Shown here piece after piece: positions 19,217-28,247 of a stretch of DNA of 64,000 bases. The first letter of the stretch is position 1, and each line of letters opens with the position of its first letter. The notes below the pieces were generated by a model. It was given only the letters and a program-made list of their open reading frames with translations, did not search any database and was not told the DNA's origin. Source of the stretch: Anaerohalosphaera lusitana (lineage in GTDB: Bacteria > Planctomycetota > Phycisphaerae > Sedimentisphaerales > Anaerohalosphaeraceae); contig NZ_CP019791.1 in assembly GCF_002007645.1 (NCBI RefSeq), forward strand, positions 1 to 64,000, in the 5' to 3' direction. The position numbers and the translations under genes are program-made.

Positions 19217-19774
19217 ATGACGAAAACAGACAGTGAACATTCTAGAAACGGCGACACCGGTCTGGTGATATGGCTCACCGGCCTGTCAGGCAGCGGTAAG
19301 AGCACCCTGGCTGACAGACTGTATGAGGTATTGAACAAGAAGCTCCCCAGGGTCGAAAAACTGGACGGGGACGTCATACGTTCATATTTCCCCTCCACCG
19401 GATTCACCAAGGCAGCCAGGGACGAACATATAAAGCGGGTAGGATTTATCGCCTCCCTGCTGGAAAAGCACGGAGTCACAGTCATCGCCTCTTTCATCTC
19501 CCCCTACAGCGACACCAGAAAGCTGGTCAGGAATATGTGCGGCAATTTTCTTGAGGTCCACGTCAAGGCGTCTATCGAAGAATGTGAACGCAGGGACGTG
19601 AAGGGACTCTATAAGAAGGTCCGCGCAGGCGAGATCACCAATTTCACGGGCATCGACGACCCCTACGAGGAGCCGGTGAACCCGGAAGTCGTCGTAGATA
19701 CGGAGAAGCTGACCGTGGAAGAAGCCGCGGAGAAGATTTTACAAGCTATCAGTTTAAGTTGTGAGGCAAAGTAG
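19217..19774 (+). CDS. cysC: Adenylyl-sulfate kinase
   Basis: Phosphorylates APS to PAPS, the universal sulfate donor. The 185-residue enzyme has an intact P-loop GLSGSGKST (22-30), the DGD motif after LPRVEKL, the FISPYSD segment, and the lid GLYKKVRAGEITNFTGIDDPYE. These are all catalytically expected residues, in contrast to the kinase-like domain at the end of CysN. The stop codon is directly followed by the cysD start. It heads an operon whose last member is a sulfotransferase, so the purpose is probably PAPS for sulfation rather than assimilation only. Confidence 0.96.
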   Translation: MTKTDSEHSRNGDTGLVIWLTGLSGSGKSTLADRLYEVLNKKLPRVEKLDGDVIRSYFPSTGFTKAARDEHIKRVGFIASLLEKHGVTVIASFISPYSDTRKLVRNMCGNFLEVHVKASIEECERRDVKGLYKKVRAGEITNFTGIDDPYEEPVNPEVVVDTEKLTVEEAAEKILQAISLSCEAK

Positions 19775-20656
19775 ATGGATCATCTCGACCGTCTGGAAAG
19801 TACAAGCATACACATCCTTCGCGAGGCATACGCGAACTTCAAGAGCCTTTGCATGCTCTGGTCGATCGGTAAGGACAGCACGGTAATGCTCTGGCTGGCC
19901 AAGAAAGCGTTTCTCGGGCACGTCCCCATACCGCTGGTTCACATCGACACCAGCTACAAGATCCCGGAGATGATCGAGTATCGTGACCGGCTGACAAAAG
20001 AATGGAACCTGGACATGGTCTACGGCATGAACCATGAGGCCCTCAAGGCCAGTGAAACGTTCCCCGCAGGCAACACCGACAGACTGACCTGCTGCAAGAT
20101 GCTCAAAAGCGAGGCCCTGCGAAACACGCTCAGCGGTCGCTGGCCCAGGCACAGGTTCAACCACAATCTCGGCAAGTACGAGATCGACAAGAACGCCGAG
20201 CCTTTCACCGGCGTGATCGTTGGCGTACGCTCGGACGAAGAAGGATCGCGTTCGAAGGAACGTTACTTCTCGCCGCGCGACAGGGAAAACGACTGGGACA
20301 TCGCCGACCAGCCCCCCGAGCTCTGGAACCATTACAAGACAGACTTCGCGCCCGGCACCCATGTCCGCATACATCCCCTGCTCGACTGGACAGAGCTGAA
20401 TATCTGGGAATACATCGAGCGTGAAAACATACCGACGGTTTCGCTGTATTACAATCAGGGCGACGGCAAGCGATACAGATCGCTCGGCTGCGCTCCCTGC
20501 ACCAATCCCATCGAGTCCGAAGCTCGCAATGTATCCGAGGTCATCGAGGAACTGCGCAGCGGACAGCTATCAAACATCGCAGAACGCAGCGGACGTGCCC
20601 AGGACAGCGAAGATGGCGGCGGACTCGAAAGCCTCCGCCGCGACGGTTATATGTAA
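19775..20656 (+). CDS. cysD: Sulfate adenylyltransferase subunit 2
   Basis: Catalytic subunit of the heterodimeric ATP sulfurylase; it adenylates sulfate to APS. The 293-residue protein belongs to the PAPS-reductase-like ATP pyrophosphatase fold with the PP-loop SIGKDS (30-35), followed by [14 protein letters not shown], the TCCKMLK segment and the conserved [18 protein letters not shown] and LGCAPCT. Its ATG begins at the base after the cysC stop, so translation is probably coupled. It needs the CysN GTPase encoded next. Confidence 0.96.
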   Translation: MDHLDRLESTSIHILREAYANFKSLCMLWSIGKDSTVMLWLAKKAFLGHVPIPLVHIDTSYKIPEMIEYRDRLTKEWNLDMVYGMNHEALKASETFPAGNTDRLTCCKMLKSEALRNTLSGRWPRHRFNHNLGKYEIDKNAEPFTGVIVGVRSDEEGSRSKERYFSPRDRENDWDIADQPPELWNHYKTDFAPGTHVRIHPLLDWTELNIWEYIERENIPTVSLYYNQGDGKRYRSLGCAPCTNPIESEARNVSEVIEELRSGQLSNIAERSGRAQDSEDGGGLESLRRDGYM

Positions 20657-20723
20657 TCGCGGACACTAACAGATGTACCGACAGACTTCGAGACTAGCCT
20701 TAACTTGACAGGAATGAGTGATC

Positions 20724-22547
20724 ATGAAAACAGCGGAAGCTGAAAAACAGGTTGCAAGAGAACACATGAACATCGTCATCGCCGGGCATGTCGATCACGG
20801 CAAGAGCACGGTGATCGGACGAATGCTGGCTGACACCAATTCTCTGCCCCAGGGCAAGCTCGAACAGATCAAGGAGCGGTGCAGACGCAACTCCAAGCCT
20901 TTCGAATATGCATTCCTGCTGGACGCTCTCAAGGACGAGCAGTCGCAGGGCATCACCATCGACTCGGCAAGAGTGTTCTTCAGTTCAGCCAAGCGCGAAT
21001 ACATCATCATCGACGCGCCCGGCCATATCGAGTTCCTCAAGAACATGGTCACCGGTGCATCCCGCGCCGAAGCCGCCCTGCTCGTGATCGACGCCGAGGA
21101 GGGCGTACAGGAAAACAGCCGCCGGCACGGCTACATGCTCAGCATGCTCGGCATCAAGCAGGTCGTCGTAGTGGTCAACAAAATGGACCTGGTCGATTAC
21201 AGCGAAGAAACCTACAAGAACGTAAAAGCCGAATACACGAAATTCCTCGCCGACATCGGGCTCGAAGCGATATTCGTCCCTGTAAGCGGCATGGCAGGCG
21301 ATAACATCGTATCCCTCAGCGACAAAATGTCCTGGTACCAGGGCGCTACGGTGCTCGAAAGCATCGACGGATTCGAAAAAGAACCACCCGCCATCGACAA
21401 GCCCTTCCGCATGCCCGTACAGGACGTTTACAAATTCACCCAGGCAGGCGACAAACGGCGTCTCGTCGTCGGCACCATCGAGACCGGACAGGTCTCCGTA
21501 GGCGATGAACTGGTCTTCTACCCCTCGGGCAAAAAAAGCACCGTCAAAACCGTCGAGCGGTTCAACGTACCGCAAAAAGACACCGCAGCCGCGGGCGAAG
21601 CCATCGCACTCACGCTCGATCAGCAGATATACGTCTCGCGGGGCGAAGTCGCGGCCAGGACCAGCGAAACAAAGCCCGAAGTCACCAGCAGGCTCAGCGT
21701 CAACCTTTTCTGGATGGGTCGAAACCCAATGGTCAAGGGCAAACGCTACCTCATAAAGGTCGGCACCATGAAAGAAGAGGTCGAGCTCGAAGACGTCATC
21801 CGAGTCATGGACGGCTCCGACCTCGAAGCGAGCGAAACAAAAGACAAGGTCGAGCACCACGACGTCGCAGAATGCGTGCTCTCGACCAAACGCGCGATCG
21901 CCTTCGACCTGGCCGAAGAAATAGCTGCCACGGGCAGATTCGTCGTCGTAGACGATTACGAGATACGAGGGGGAGGCATAATTCGCGAGGGCCTGAAAGA
22001 CGAACAGGTCTGGGTCCGCGACTACGTGATGCGCCGAAACTACAAGTGGGAGACCGGTGAAGTCTCACGCGACGACCGCGCCGAAAGATACAGCCAGCGA
22101 TCCAGCCTGGTACTCATAACCGGTCAGCGAGGCGTCGGCAAAAAGCCCCTCGCAAAGGCACTCGAAGCCAGATTCTTCACCGAGGGCAGATTCGTCTATT
22201 TCCTCGGCATCGGAAACATCCTCTACGGCGTCGACGCGGACATCAAATCACAGGAAAGCGAAGGCAACGGCCAACGGCAGGAACACTTGCGAAGAATGGC
22301 CGAAGTCGCCAACGTCATGCTCGATGCTGGCATGATACTCGTCGTCACCGCAGTCGGCCTGACCAACGAGGACCTGGAAGTCATTCAAACCGCGGTCGAT
22401 TCCAGGCAGATCAACGTAGTCTGGATGGGCGACGAACCGACCGACATCCCCTGCGATCTGGTACTGCCGCAAAACGGCGACCTCAGCGACGCAGGCGAAG
22501 CGATCAAAACCATGCTGCAGGACAAGGGCATTATCTACAGACCCTAA
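20724..22547 (+). CDS. cysN: Sulfate adenylyltransferase subunit 1 with a degenerate C-terminal APS-kinase domain
   Basis: CysN is the GTPase that drives ATP sulfurylase. From ATG 20724 (AGGA upstream; GTG 20718 is an alternative) the product is 607 residues. GTPase motifs are GHVDHGKS (21-28), DAPGH and NKMD, followed by the beta-barrel domains up to about 440. The last 150 residues align with APS kinase ([12 protein letters not shown], then [22 protein letters not shown]), but the P-loop Ser/Thr is Lys, the DGD motif is LGIGN and FISP is lost, so this domain should be catalytically dead. An intact CysC is encoded two genes upstream. The dead domain may be a scaffold for CysC or an evolutionary relic of a CysNC fusion. 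Confidence 0.94.
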   Translation: MKTAEAEKQVAREHMNIVIAGHVDHGKSTVIGRMLADTNSLPQGKLEQIKERCRRNSKPFEYAFLLDALKDEQSQGITIDSARVFFSSAKREYIIIDAPGHIEFLKNMVTGASRAEAALLVIDAEEGVQENSRRHGYMLSMLGIKQVVVVVNKMDLVDYSEETYKNVKAEYTKFLADIGLEAIFVPVSGMAGDNIVSLSDKMSWYQGATVLESIDGFEKEPPAIDKPFRMPVQDVYKFTQAGDKRRLVVGTIETGQVSVGDELVFYPSGKKSTVKTVERFNVPQKDTAAAGEAIALTLDQQIYVSRGEVAARTSETKPEVTSRLSVNLFWMGRNPMVKGKRYLIKVGTMKEEVELEDVIRVMDGSDLEASETKDKVEHHDVAECVLSTKRAIAFDLAEEIAATGRFVVVDDYEIRGGGIIREGLKDEQVWVRDYVMRRNYKWETGEVSRDDRAERYSQRSSLVLITGQRGVGKKPLAKALEARFFTEGRFVYFLGIGNILYGVDADIKSQESEGNGQRQEHLRRMAEVANVMLDAGMILVVTAVGLTNEDLEVIQTAVDSRQINVVWMGDEPTDIPCDLVLPQNGDLSDAGEAIKTMLQDKGIIYRP

Positions 22548-22586
22548 CCGCAGCGAACGCAAATTGACATATCAATCAGGATGCGT

Positions 22587-24842
22587 ATGAATTCAAATGC
22601 CGGAAAGCCCGAACTCAAGGGCAGGAAGCGGTCCGCACAGAGAAAAGCGACCGCAAAAAATGGGGGCTTCGACTGCAGAGCGGAACTCCTGAAGGGACTT
22701 AACCTTTTCAACCAGGGCAAACTCCCCGAAGCCGAAGCGTGCTACAAAAAGGTGCTCTCTGCCGACCCGCAGAACCACGAGGCCTATAACCTGCTCGGCC
22801 TGCTCGCAGAACGCTGCGGCCGACAGGATCTGGCCGTCCAGTTCTTCAACAAGGCCATCCAGCTCGCACCGCAGGTCGCGGGCTATTACCTCAACATGGG
22901 CAATCTCATGCACCGACTCGGCAAGCTCGACGAGGCCCTCGCCTGTCACACAAACGCCCTCAAGCTCGACCCCAAAAACGCAGAGGCACACAACAACCGC
23001 GGCATCGTCCTCTACGACCAGCAAAAGTACGACGAGGCCCGCCAATGTTACGCCGCCGCCCTCGCCCTCAACCCAAAGCACCCCCAGGCCCTCAACAACA
23101 TGGGCAACACACTGCGTCAAAGCGGCGAACTCGACGAAGCAGTAGAATATTACGAAAAAGCACTCGCCCTCCAGCCCCGCTACGCAGACGCATACAACAA
23201 CCTCGGCACCATCCACTACAAACAGATGCGCTACGATCAGGCCCTCGACTGCTACGACAAGGCCCTCGAGCTCAACCCCAACAACCCCGAGATATACAAC
23301 AACCTCGGTACCTTCCTCCAGGACCAGGACAAACTCGACGAGGCCCTGGAAAATTGCAAAAAATCCCTCGCCATCAATCCCAACTACCCCGAAGCCTACG
23401 TAAGCCTCAGCAAAATATTCCACCTGCAAGGCAAGCAGGATGACTCGATCGCCGCTGCCGAAAAGTCAGTCGCTCTCGGTCAACACAAAGCTTGCTGCCA
23501 TGCCCAGCTCGGCAAAATGCTCTACCTCAAAGATGAGCTTGACCGCGCAATAGAACGCTACGAAAAATGCATCGAACTTGAACCAGACGCTGCCCAGTAC
23601 CACGTCGCCATGGGCAACATCATGCGCGCAAAAGGCCTGCCCCAAAGGGCTCTGGCATGCTACCAAAGCGCCTGCGAACTCAACGACCAGCACGGCGGCG
23701 CCGCTGCCGCCATCGGAGCGGTCTACCTCGAACAGGGCGACAAAGACAAGGCGATCACCCAATTCGAAAAAGCCATCACCATCGACCCCCTCTGCACCGA
23801 AGCATACGACAGCCTCGCAAGCATAAAAAAGTTCGACAAAGACGACGAACTGTTCACCTCACTCGAACAGCTCGCCGCAGACGTACTCCCCGCCAACAAA
23901 AAGATGTCCATACATTTCGCACTCGGCAAAATGTATCAGGGCGTCGAAGAATACGACCGGGCGTTTGAAAACTACCTCGAAGCAAACAGCTTGCGTAAAA
24001 AACAAAAGGGCCAGGAATTCAGCATCAAAGAATTCAAGTTCCAGGTCGACATGTTCACAAAACACTTCGACCGCAATTATTTCGAGACACGCAAACAATG
24101 GGGCCTCGATACCGAGATGCCAGTTTTCATCGTCGGCATGCCCCGCTCCGGCACATCTCTCACCGAACAGATCATCTCCAGCCATCCCCAGGCATTCGGC
24201 GCAGGCGAGCTGATCGACATAAAAATGATACGCCCGGCCTTGCTCAACCGTTGCAACGCGAAGAGCGTCGAACAGTTCCTGCAAAACCTAAAACCCGACG
24301 ACATCGACTGGGCGGCAAACAAATACCTAAGCCGCATCATGGATTTATCCGGCGGCGAAGCCCCCCGCGTCATCGACAAAATGCCGCAAAACTTCAGCAA
24401 CCTCTGGCTCATCGCCATGATGTTCCCCAACGCAAAGATCATCAACACACGAAGAAACCCCGCCGACACCTGCGTCTCCATCTTCACGCTCGACTTCGTC
24501 AAGGGCCACGGCTACAAAAACGACCTGCGAACCCTCGGCACCTACTACCACTACTACGACAAACTCATGCAGCACTGGAAAAAGGTCCTGCCCGTCCCCA
24601 TCATGGAAGTGCACTACGAACAGCTCGTCGCCGACCAGGAACGCATCAGCCGCGACATCATAGACTTCTGCAACCTCGAATGGGACGACCGCTGCCTCGA
24701 GTTCCACAAAACCAAACGCCGCGTCATGACCGCAAGCGCAGGCCAGGTCCGTAAAAAGATGTACAGCACCTCCGTAGAACGCTGGCGCCGTTACGAAAAA
24801 CACCTCACCCCCCTGCTCGAAGCGATCGAGAACGGATCCTGA
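22587..24842 (+). CDS. TPR-repeat sulfotransferase
   Basis: A 751-residue fusion (second ATG 22587, preceded by CAGGATGCGT). Residues about 28-480 contain a long run of tetratricopeptide repeats with the recurring pattern YYEKALALxPxxADAYNNLG, which form a superhelix for holding a protein or glycan partner. The last 240 residues are a sulfotransferase: the 5-prime PAPS phosphate loop PVFIVGMPRSGTSLTEQI begins near residue 512, and the region around INTRRNPADTCVSIF has the 3-prime phosphate-binding Arg/Ser. Related TPR-sulfotransferases act on tyrosine or on glycans, and are common in planctomycetes. No signal peptide is visible. As the last gene of the PAPS operon, it is the likely consumer; the substrate is unknown. 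Confidence 0.9.
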   Translation: MNSNAGKPELKGRKRSAQRKATAKNGGFDCRAELLKGLNLFNQGKLPEAEACYKKVLSADPQNHEAYNLLGLLAERCGRQDLAVQFFNKAIQLAPQVAGYYLNMGNLMHRLGKLDEALACHTNALKLDPKNAEAHNNRGIVLYDQQKYDEARQCYAAALALNPKHPQALNNMGNTLRQSGELDEAVEYYEKALALQPRYADAYNNLGTIHYKQMRYDQALDCYDKALELNPNNPEIYNNLGTFLQDQDKLDEALENCKKSLAINPNYPEAYVSLSKIFHLQGKQDDSIAAAEKSVALGQHKACCHAQLGKMLYLKDELDRAIERYEKCIELEPDAAQYHVAMGNIMRAKGLPQRALACYQSACELNDQHGGAAAAIGAVYLEQGDKDKAITQFEKAITIDPLCTEAYDSLASIKKFDKDDELFTSLEQLAADVLPANKKMSIHFALGKMYQGVEEYDRAFENYLEANSLRKKQKGQEFSIKEFKFQVDMFTKHFDRNYFETRKQWGLDTEMPVFIVGMPRSGTSLTEQIISSHPQAFGAGELIDIKMIRPALLNRCNAKSVEQFLQNLKPDDIDWAANKYLSRIMDLSGGEAPRVIDKMPQNFSNLWLIAMMFPNAKIINTRRNPADTCVSIFTLDFVKGHGYKNDLRTLGTYYHYYDKLMQHWKKVLPVPIMEVHYEQLVADQERISRDIIDFCNLEWDDRCLEFHKTKRRVMTASAGQVRKKMYSTSVERWRRYEKHLTPLLEAIENGS

Positions 24843-24874
24843 ACTTTGACCCCCATATATCTGACGAAAAAAAG

Positions 24875-24910
24875 AAAGGGCGGTTTGCCAATAACAGCAG
24901 CCGCCCTTTT
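24875..24910. terminator. Bidirectional terminator between the sulfation operon and fliS
   Basis: Perfect 9-bp stem AAAGGGCGG (24875-24883) with CCGCCCTTT (24901-24909), flanked by an A run on the left and T residues on the right, so it can end transcription from both convergent operons. Confidence 0.9.
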
Positions 24911-24931
24911 GATTTTCTATTTAATGCCGTA

Positions 24932-25291
24932 TCACTCGCAGATATCTTTCCAAGCCTGGTTAAGCTCATCCATGCACTCGATCACTTCCTCGACAAGCTT
25001 TGGATCGTTCTGAGCGTTCGCACGCGCCAGATGCCCGTGCATAAAAGAATATAGTTTGCGAAGATTCACAGCGATCTCCCCGCCCGCCTCCATGTTCAGC
25101 ACGGCATTGAGCTCATTAATAATATCCTGAGCCTTGGTGATGTACTTGCCCTTCTCCTCGAAATTCTCAGCTTCCATTTCGCGAATGGCCAGCTTCATGA
25201 ATTTGATCGCGCCGTCGTACAGCATCACGACCAGCTTGCTGCGACTCTGCGTCAGAACTGCTGTTTCCTGATATGCGCCTATACCGTTCAT
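24932..25291 (-). CDS. fliS: Flagellin chaperone FliS
   Basis: FliS binds the C-terminus of newly made flagellin and stops it polymerising in the cytoplasm. The 119-residue, all-helical protein matches the family in length and in the N-terminal YQETAVLTQSRSKLVVMLYDGAIKFMKLA and GKYITKAQDIINELNAVLNMEAGGEIAVNLRKLYSFM segments. It is downstream of fliC on the same strand, 208 bases away, with a strong hairpin in between. Confidence 0.93.
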   Translation of the reverse strand: MNGIGAYQETAVLTQSRSKLVVMLYDGAIKFMKLAIREMEAENFEEKGKYITKAQDIINELNAVLNMEAGGEIAVNLRKLYSFMHGHLARANAQNDPKLVEEVIECMDELNQAWKDICE

Positions 25292-25420
25292 ACTGATATT
25301 TCCTCTCTACCTGCAGTGGTGGTTTTGCTGTGGGTAGATGATATTCGATGTTGGTTCATCATTGTGATTAGCCAATGACGAAGCGTTTTCTTGCACCCAA
25401 TTCTTTTAAGATCTGGACCA

Positions 25421-25447
25421 CCGGCTGTTCGATCCGTGAACAGCCGG
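25421..25447. other. Perfect 10-bp hairpin between fliC and fliS
   Basis: CCGGCTGTTC (25421-25430) and GAACAGCCGG (25438-25447) pair perfectly with a 7-base loop. There is no T run on either side. It may stabilise or partly terminate the fliC transcript. Confidence 0.5.
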
Positions 25448-25499
25448 CGTCCAGGAAAATTCAATCCAATGCGGCATCCGTGCCCTTAGATCAAGTCGC

Positions 25500-26735
25500 T
25501 TACCTAAGCAGCGACATAGCCATCTGAGGCATACCGTTTGCCTGTGCCAGCATAGAAACACCGGCCTGAGCCAGTACCTGATTTCTGGTCATCTTTGCCA
25601 TCTCAGTGGCAACGTCGACGTCAGAAATACGAGATTCCGCTGTCTTCAGGTTCTCGGACTGGATGTTAAGAACCGAATTCGTGCTCTCCAGACGGTTCAT
25701 CTTGTAACCGAATGCCGCACGAGCCGTGTCCTTCTCCTTAATGGCTGAATCTATTGCTGTCAGAGCAGCAACCGCGCCATCTTCAGTACCGATGTGGATG
25801 CCGTCACCTGCTGCTGCTGTAAAGTCAGCCGTCGTCAGATCGTCGTCCGTTGTACCACCTGCTACTGTGAACCCTTCACTTGCAGCAACGTTCGCTTCTG
25901 TTGTGGCAGTCATCGTCATTGAGGAGGATGACAATGTTTCGGACTCGAGCTTCAGAGAGTAGTTTCCGCTGCCGTCATCTTCAGCCGAAGCCATCGTATA
26001 ACCGGCTGCCGTGTTGACTGCAGATACTACGTCGTCAAGAGTGAAAGTAGCTGTCGTTGTGGTTGTGTTTGTAGGACCGGCGAATGTAGCCGTAACCGCG
26101 TCTTCACCGTCAAACTGAATGTTCAGAGTCATGCTTTCATTGGTACCACCTGTCAGGGTCAGGAACGACGTCGTATCGGTGTCAGTTACAGTGTGATCGG
26201 ATTCTGCCTGATAACCGGCAGTTGCAATATCGATACCCAGGCCTGATTTTGTCATGTCGACCTTGTCAACATCGATCGTCTCCTCGGTACCGACATGAAC
26301 ACTGACGTTGCCCTCATCAGTATTGAGCATGGCTAGACCATTGAACGAGGTAGAACTCGCAATACGCTCGATCTCATTGGCCATTTCCTTGAACTCATTG
26401 TTCATGATAGCACGCTGCTCGTTCGAATAAGAACCTGTAGCAGCCTGCTCAGCGAGTTCCTTCATACGGATGAGGTTTTCATCCATTACCGCCATCGCAC
26501 CTTCCATTGTCTGAAGCATGCTGATGCCGTCCTGTGCGTTTCGGCCTGCCTGATCGAGAACTGCGATATCTGCACGCATAAGTTCGCGAACCGCCATGCC
26601 CGCTGCGTCGTCCTTTGCACCGTTGATACGAAGACCTGAAGACAGTCTTTCAACAGACTGCGACAGATTGTCGTAACTCTGGCCCAGATGACGGGCAGCA
26701 TTCGTCGCCATCAAATTGTTTTTAATTGCTAACAT
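25500..26735 (-). CDS. fliC: Flagellin
   Basis: Structural subunit of the flagellar filament, 411 residues. The N-terminal D0/D1 part (1-130; LAIKNNLMATNAARHL, SSGLRINGAKDDAAGMAV) and the C-terminal D1/D0 part (about 335-411, ending in Leu-Leu-Arg) are conserved. The central 200 residues are extremely rich in Thr, Ser, Gly, Asp and Ala and low in aromatics, a surface-exposed domain with many possible modification sites. This is of interest because a sulfotransferase gene lies nearby. The gene seems to have its own promoter, which I cannot define; FlgM implies a sigma-28 site. fliS follows after a hairpin. Confidence 0.96.
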   Translation of the reverse strand: MLAIKNNLMATNAARHLGQSYDNLSQSVERLSSGLRINGAKDDAAGMAVRELMRADIAVLDQAGRNAQDGISMLQTMEGAMAVMDENLIRMKELAEQAATGSYSNEQRAIMNNEFKEMANEIERIASSTSFNGLAMLNTDEGNVSVHVGTEETIDVDKVDMTKSGLGIDIATAGYQAESDHTVTDTDTTSFLTLTGGTNESMTLNIQFDGEDAVTATFAGPTNTTTTTATFTLDDVVSAVNTAAGYTMASAEDDGSGNYSLKLESETLSSSSMTMTATTEANVAASEGFTVAGGTTDDDLTTADFTAAAGDGIHIGTEDGAVAALTAIDSAIKEKDTARAAFGYKMNRLESTNSVLNIQSENLKTAESRISDVDVATEMAKMTRNQVLAQAGVSMLAQANGMPQMAMSLLR

Positions 26736-27212
26736 TTCCGTTACTCCTATTAAAAGAAACTAACACATTCCACCCCCAAACGTGAGGGGTTTTGATTTTC
26801 CGTCAATCCATTCCAAAGAACCATTCAGTAAGGGTCAGGGAGGACCGCCTACAAACAAATTGTCGAAGCGAAATCAGTCAACTTAAGAGCTTTTGCTGAA
26901 AAAAGATGTGCATATGTGTACGGCCGGCACGAGTCCCGATTTTTGATACTGGTAACCGCGAAATCGCCACCGATCGGCTTACACAATTTTAGGGATTTTT
27001 CCCCATGGCCCATATTTTTTTGTTCATCACAAAAAATGGACCCAACTAAATCAACATCCCCCGCCGCATAACTTCACCGACCGCCAACAATGGACCCGCA
27101 TCAAAATAACCGTCGCGAAGCGACTCCATATTTCCAACGCCAACCGCTCCTCCCAACAAAAACAACCAGCACGCTCAACTCCCGCATCTAACAAAAAACG
27201 TCGCTCTTTTTT
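26736..27212. other. Region upstream of fliC
   Basis: The 5-prime region of fliC plus flanking sequence. A GCCGATCG on the minus strand (near 26965-26972) resembles a sigma-28 -10 but has no -35 at the right spacing. A minus-strand frame at 27051-27434 runs through the repeats and is not believable. Confidence 0.35.
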
Positions 27213-27246
27213 GTCACCCCGGCCTCCGAGCCGGGGTCCAGAGAAC
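27213..27246 (+). repeat. Hairpin repeat, GC-rich variant
   Basis: GTCA, then CCCCGG (27217-27222) paired with CCGGGG (27231-27236), then TCCAGAGAAC. It shares both flanks with the hairpins at 27337 and 27464 but has a different, internally complementary stem. Confidence 0.7.
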
Positions 27247-27336
27247 TCAGCGAGTACACATGCACGCATAAAACAGCATACAGCCTTCGCGTCTCGAAAT
27301 ACGAGCATGGCCAAAACGTGAGCATCAACCAATCTT

Positions 27337-27365
27337 GTCATCCGCCGCAGGCGGACCCAGAGAAC
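27337..27365 (+). repeat. Hairpin repeat, short variant
   Basis: GTCA-TCCGCC-GCA-GGCGGA-CCCAGAGAAC: same flanks as the neighbouring repeats with a third stem sequence. It immediately precedes the 131-bp array. Confidence 0.7.
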
Positions 27366-27370
27366 ACAAC

Positions 27371-28115
27371 GCCAGTCAGCACCACCCGGCGGCTTTACGC
27401 AAAACACCCGCCAACCGCATGCAGCCCAAAACACTGTCTTCGCGAGGAGCGAAGCAACGTCCTGTCATCCCAAACTTGATTTGGGATCCAGAGAACACAA
27501 CGCCAGTCAGCACCACCCGGCGACTTAACGCAAAACACCCGCCAACCGCATGCACCCCAAAACAATGTCATCGCGAGGAGCGAAGCAACGTCCTGTCATC
27601 CCAAACTTGATTTGGGATCCAGAGAACCCAACGCCAGTCAGCACCACCCGGCGACTTAACGCAAAACACCCGCCAACCGCATGCAGCCCAAAACACTGTC
27701 ATCACGAGGAGCGAAGCGACGTCCTGTCATCCCAAACTTGATTTGGGATCCAGAGAACCCAACGCCAGTCAGCACCACCCGGCGACTTTACGCAAAACAC
27801 CCGCCAACCGCATGCAGCCCAAAACACTGTCATCGCGAGGAGCGAAGCGAAGTCCTGTCATCCCAAACTTGATTTGGGATCCAGAGAACCCAACGCCAGT
27901 CAGCACCACCCGGCGGCTTTACGCAAAACACCCGCCAACCGCATGCAGCCCAAAACACTGTCATCGCGAGGAGCGAAGCAACGTCCTGTCATCCCAAACT
28001 TGATTTGGGATCCAGAGAACCCAACGCCAGTCAGCACCACCCGGCGGCTTTACGCAAAACACCCGCCAACCGCATGCAGCCCAAAACACTGTCATCGCGA
28101 GGAGCGAAGCGACGT
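27371..28115 (+). repeat. 131-bp tandem repeat array, about 5.7 copies
   Basis: Units begin at 27371, 27502, 27633, 27764, 27895 and 28026, exactly 131 bases apart; the sixth stops matching at about 28115. Copies differ at only a few positions. Each full unit holds two modules: a GCGAGGAGCGAAGC-centred one, and a 33-base hairpin element (first copy 27464-27496, arms TCCCAAA/TTTGGGA). Both modules occur again, inverted, between fliP and fliQ. As 131 is not a multiple of three, overlapping open frames appear in the array, but they are not genes. Confidence 0.95.
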
Positions 28116-28247
28116 GGCGATCTCAAACTCCACTATAAAGTTTGCTCACTCATAACAAACACCCCACACCGCTTTGTGGTCCCCAGCCGAATGTGCGCGC
28201 ACAAATATCGCACAGGTCAAAAGTAAGGTAGTGAGAATGTGACAATA
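28116..28247. other. Short spacer between the tandem array and the CheX-CBS gene
   Basis: The end of the last repeat module (GTGGCGATCTC, 28114-28124) is followed by unique AT-richer DNA without gene or terminator that I can identify. Confidence 0.3.

Noticed and set aside
26940-26990. Sigma-28 promoter for fliC
   Set aside because: A GCCGATCG is present on the minus strand but no TAAA at about 15 bases; spacing is wrong, so it is not called.
27051-27434. 127-residue minus-strand frame upstream of fliC
   Set aside because: Runs through hairpin repeats, has odd Cys/Trp-rich composition and no homologous motif.
27371-28115. Possible CRISPR array
   Set aside because: Units are 131 bases and identical throughout; there are no short repeats separated by unique spacers and no cas genes.
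27335-28226. Series of overlapping plus-strand frames sharing a Ser/Arg/Pro-rich protein segment
   Set aside because: They come from the 131-bp tandem array; the period is not divisible by three, so every copy restarts in another frame. No ribosome binding site or protein family.
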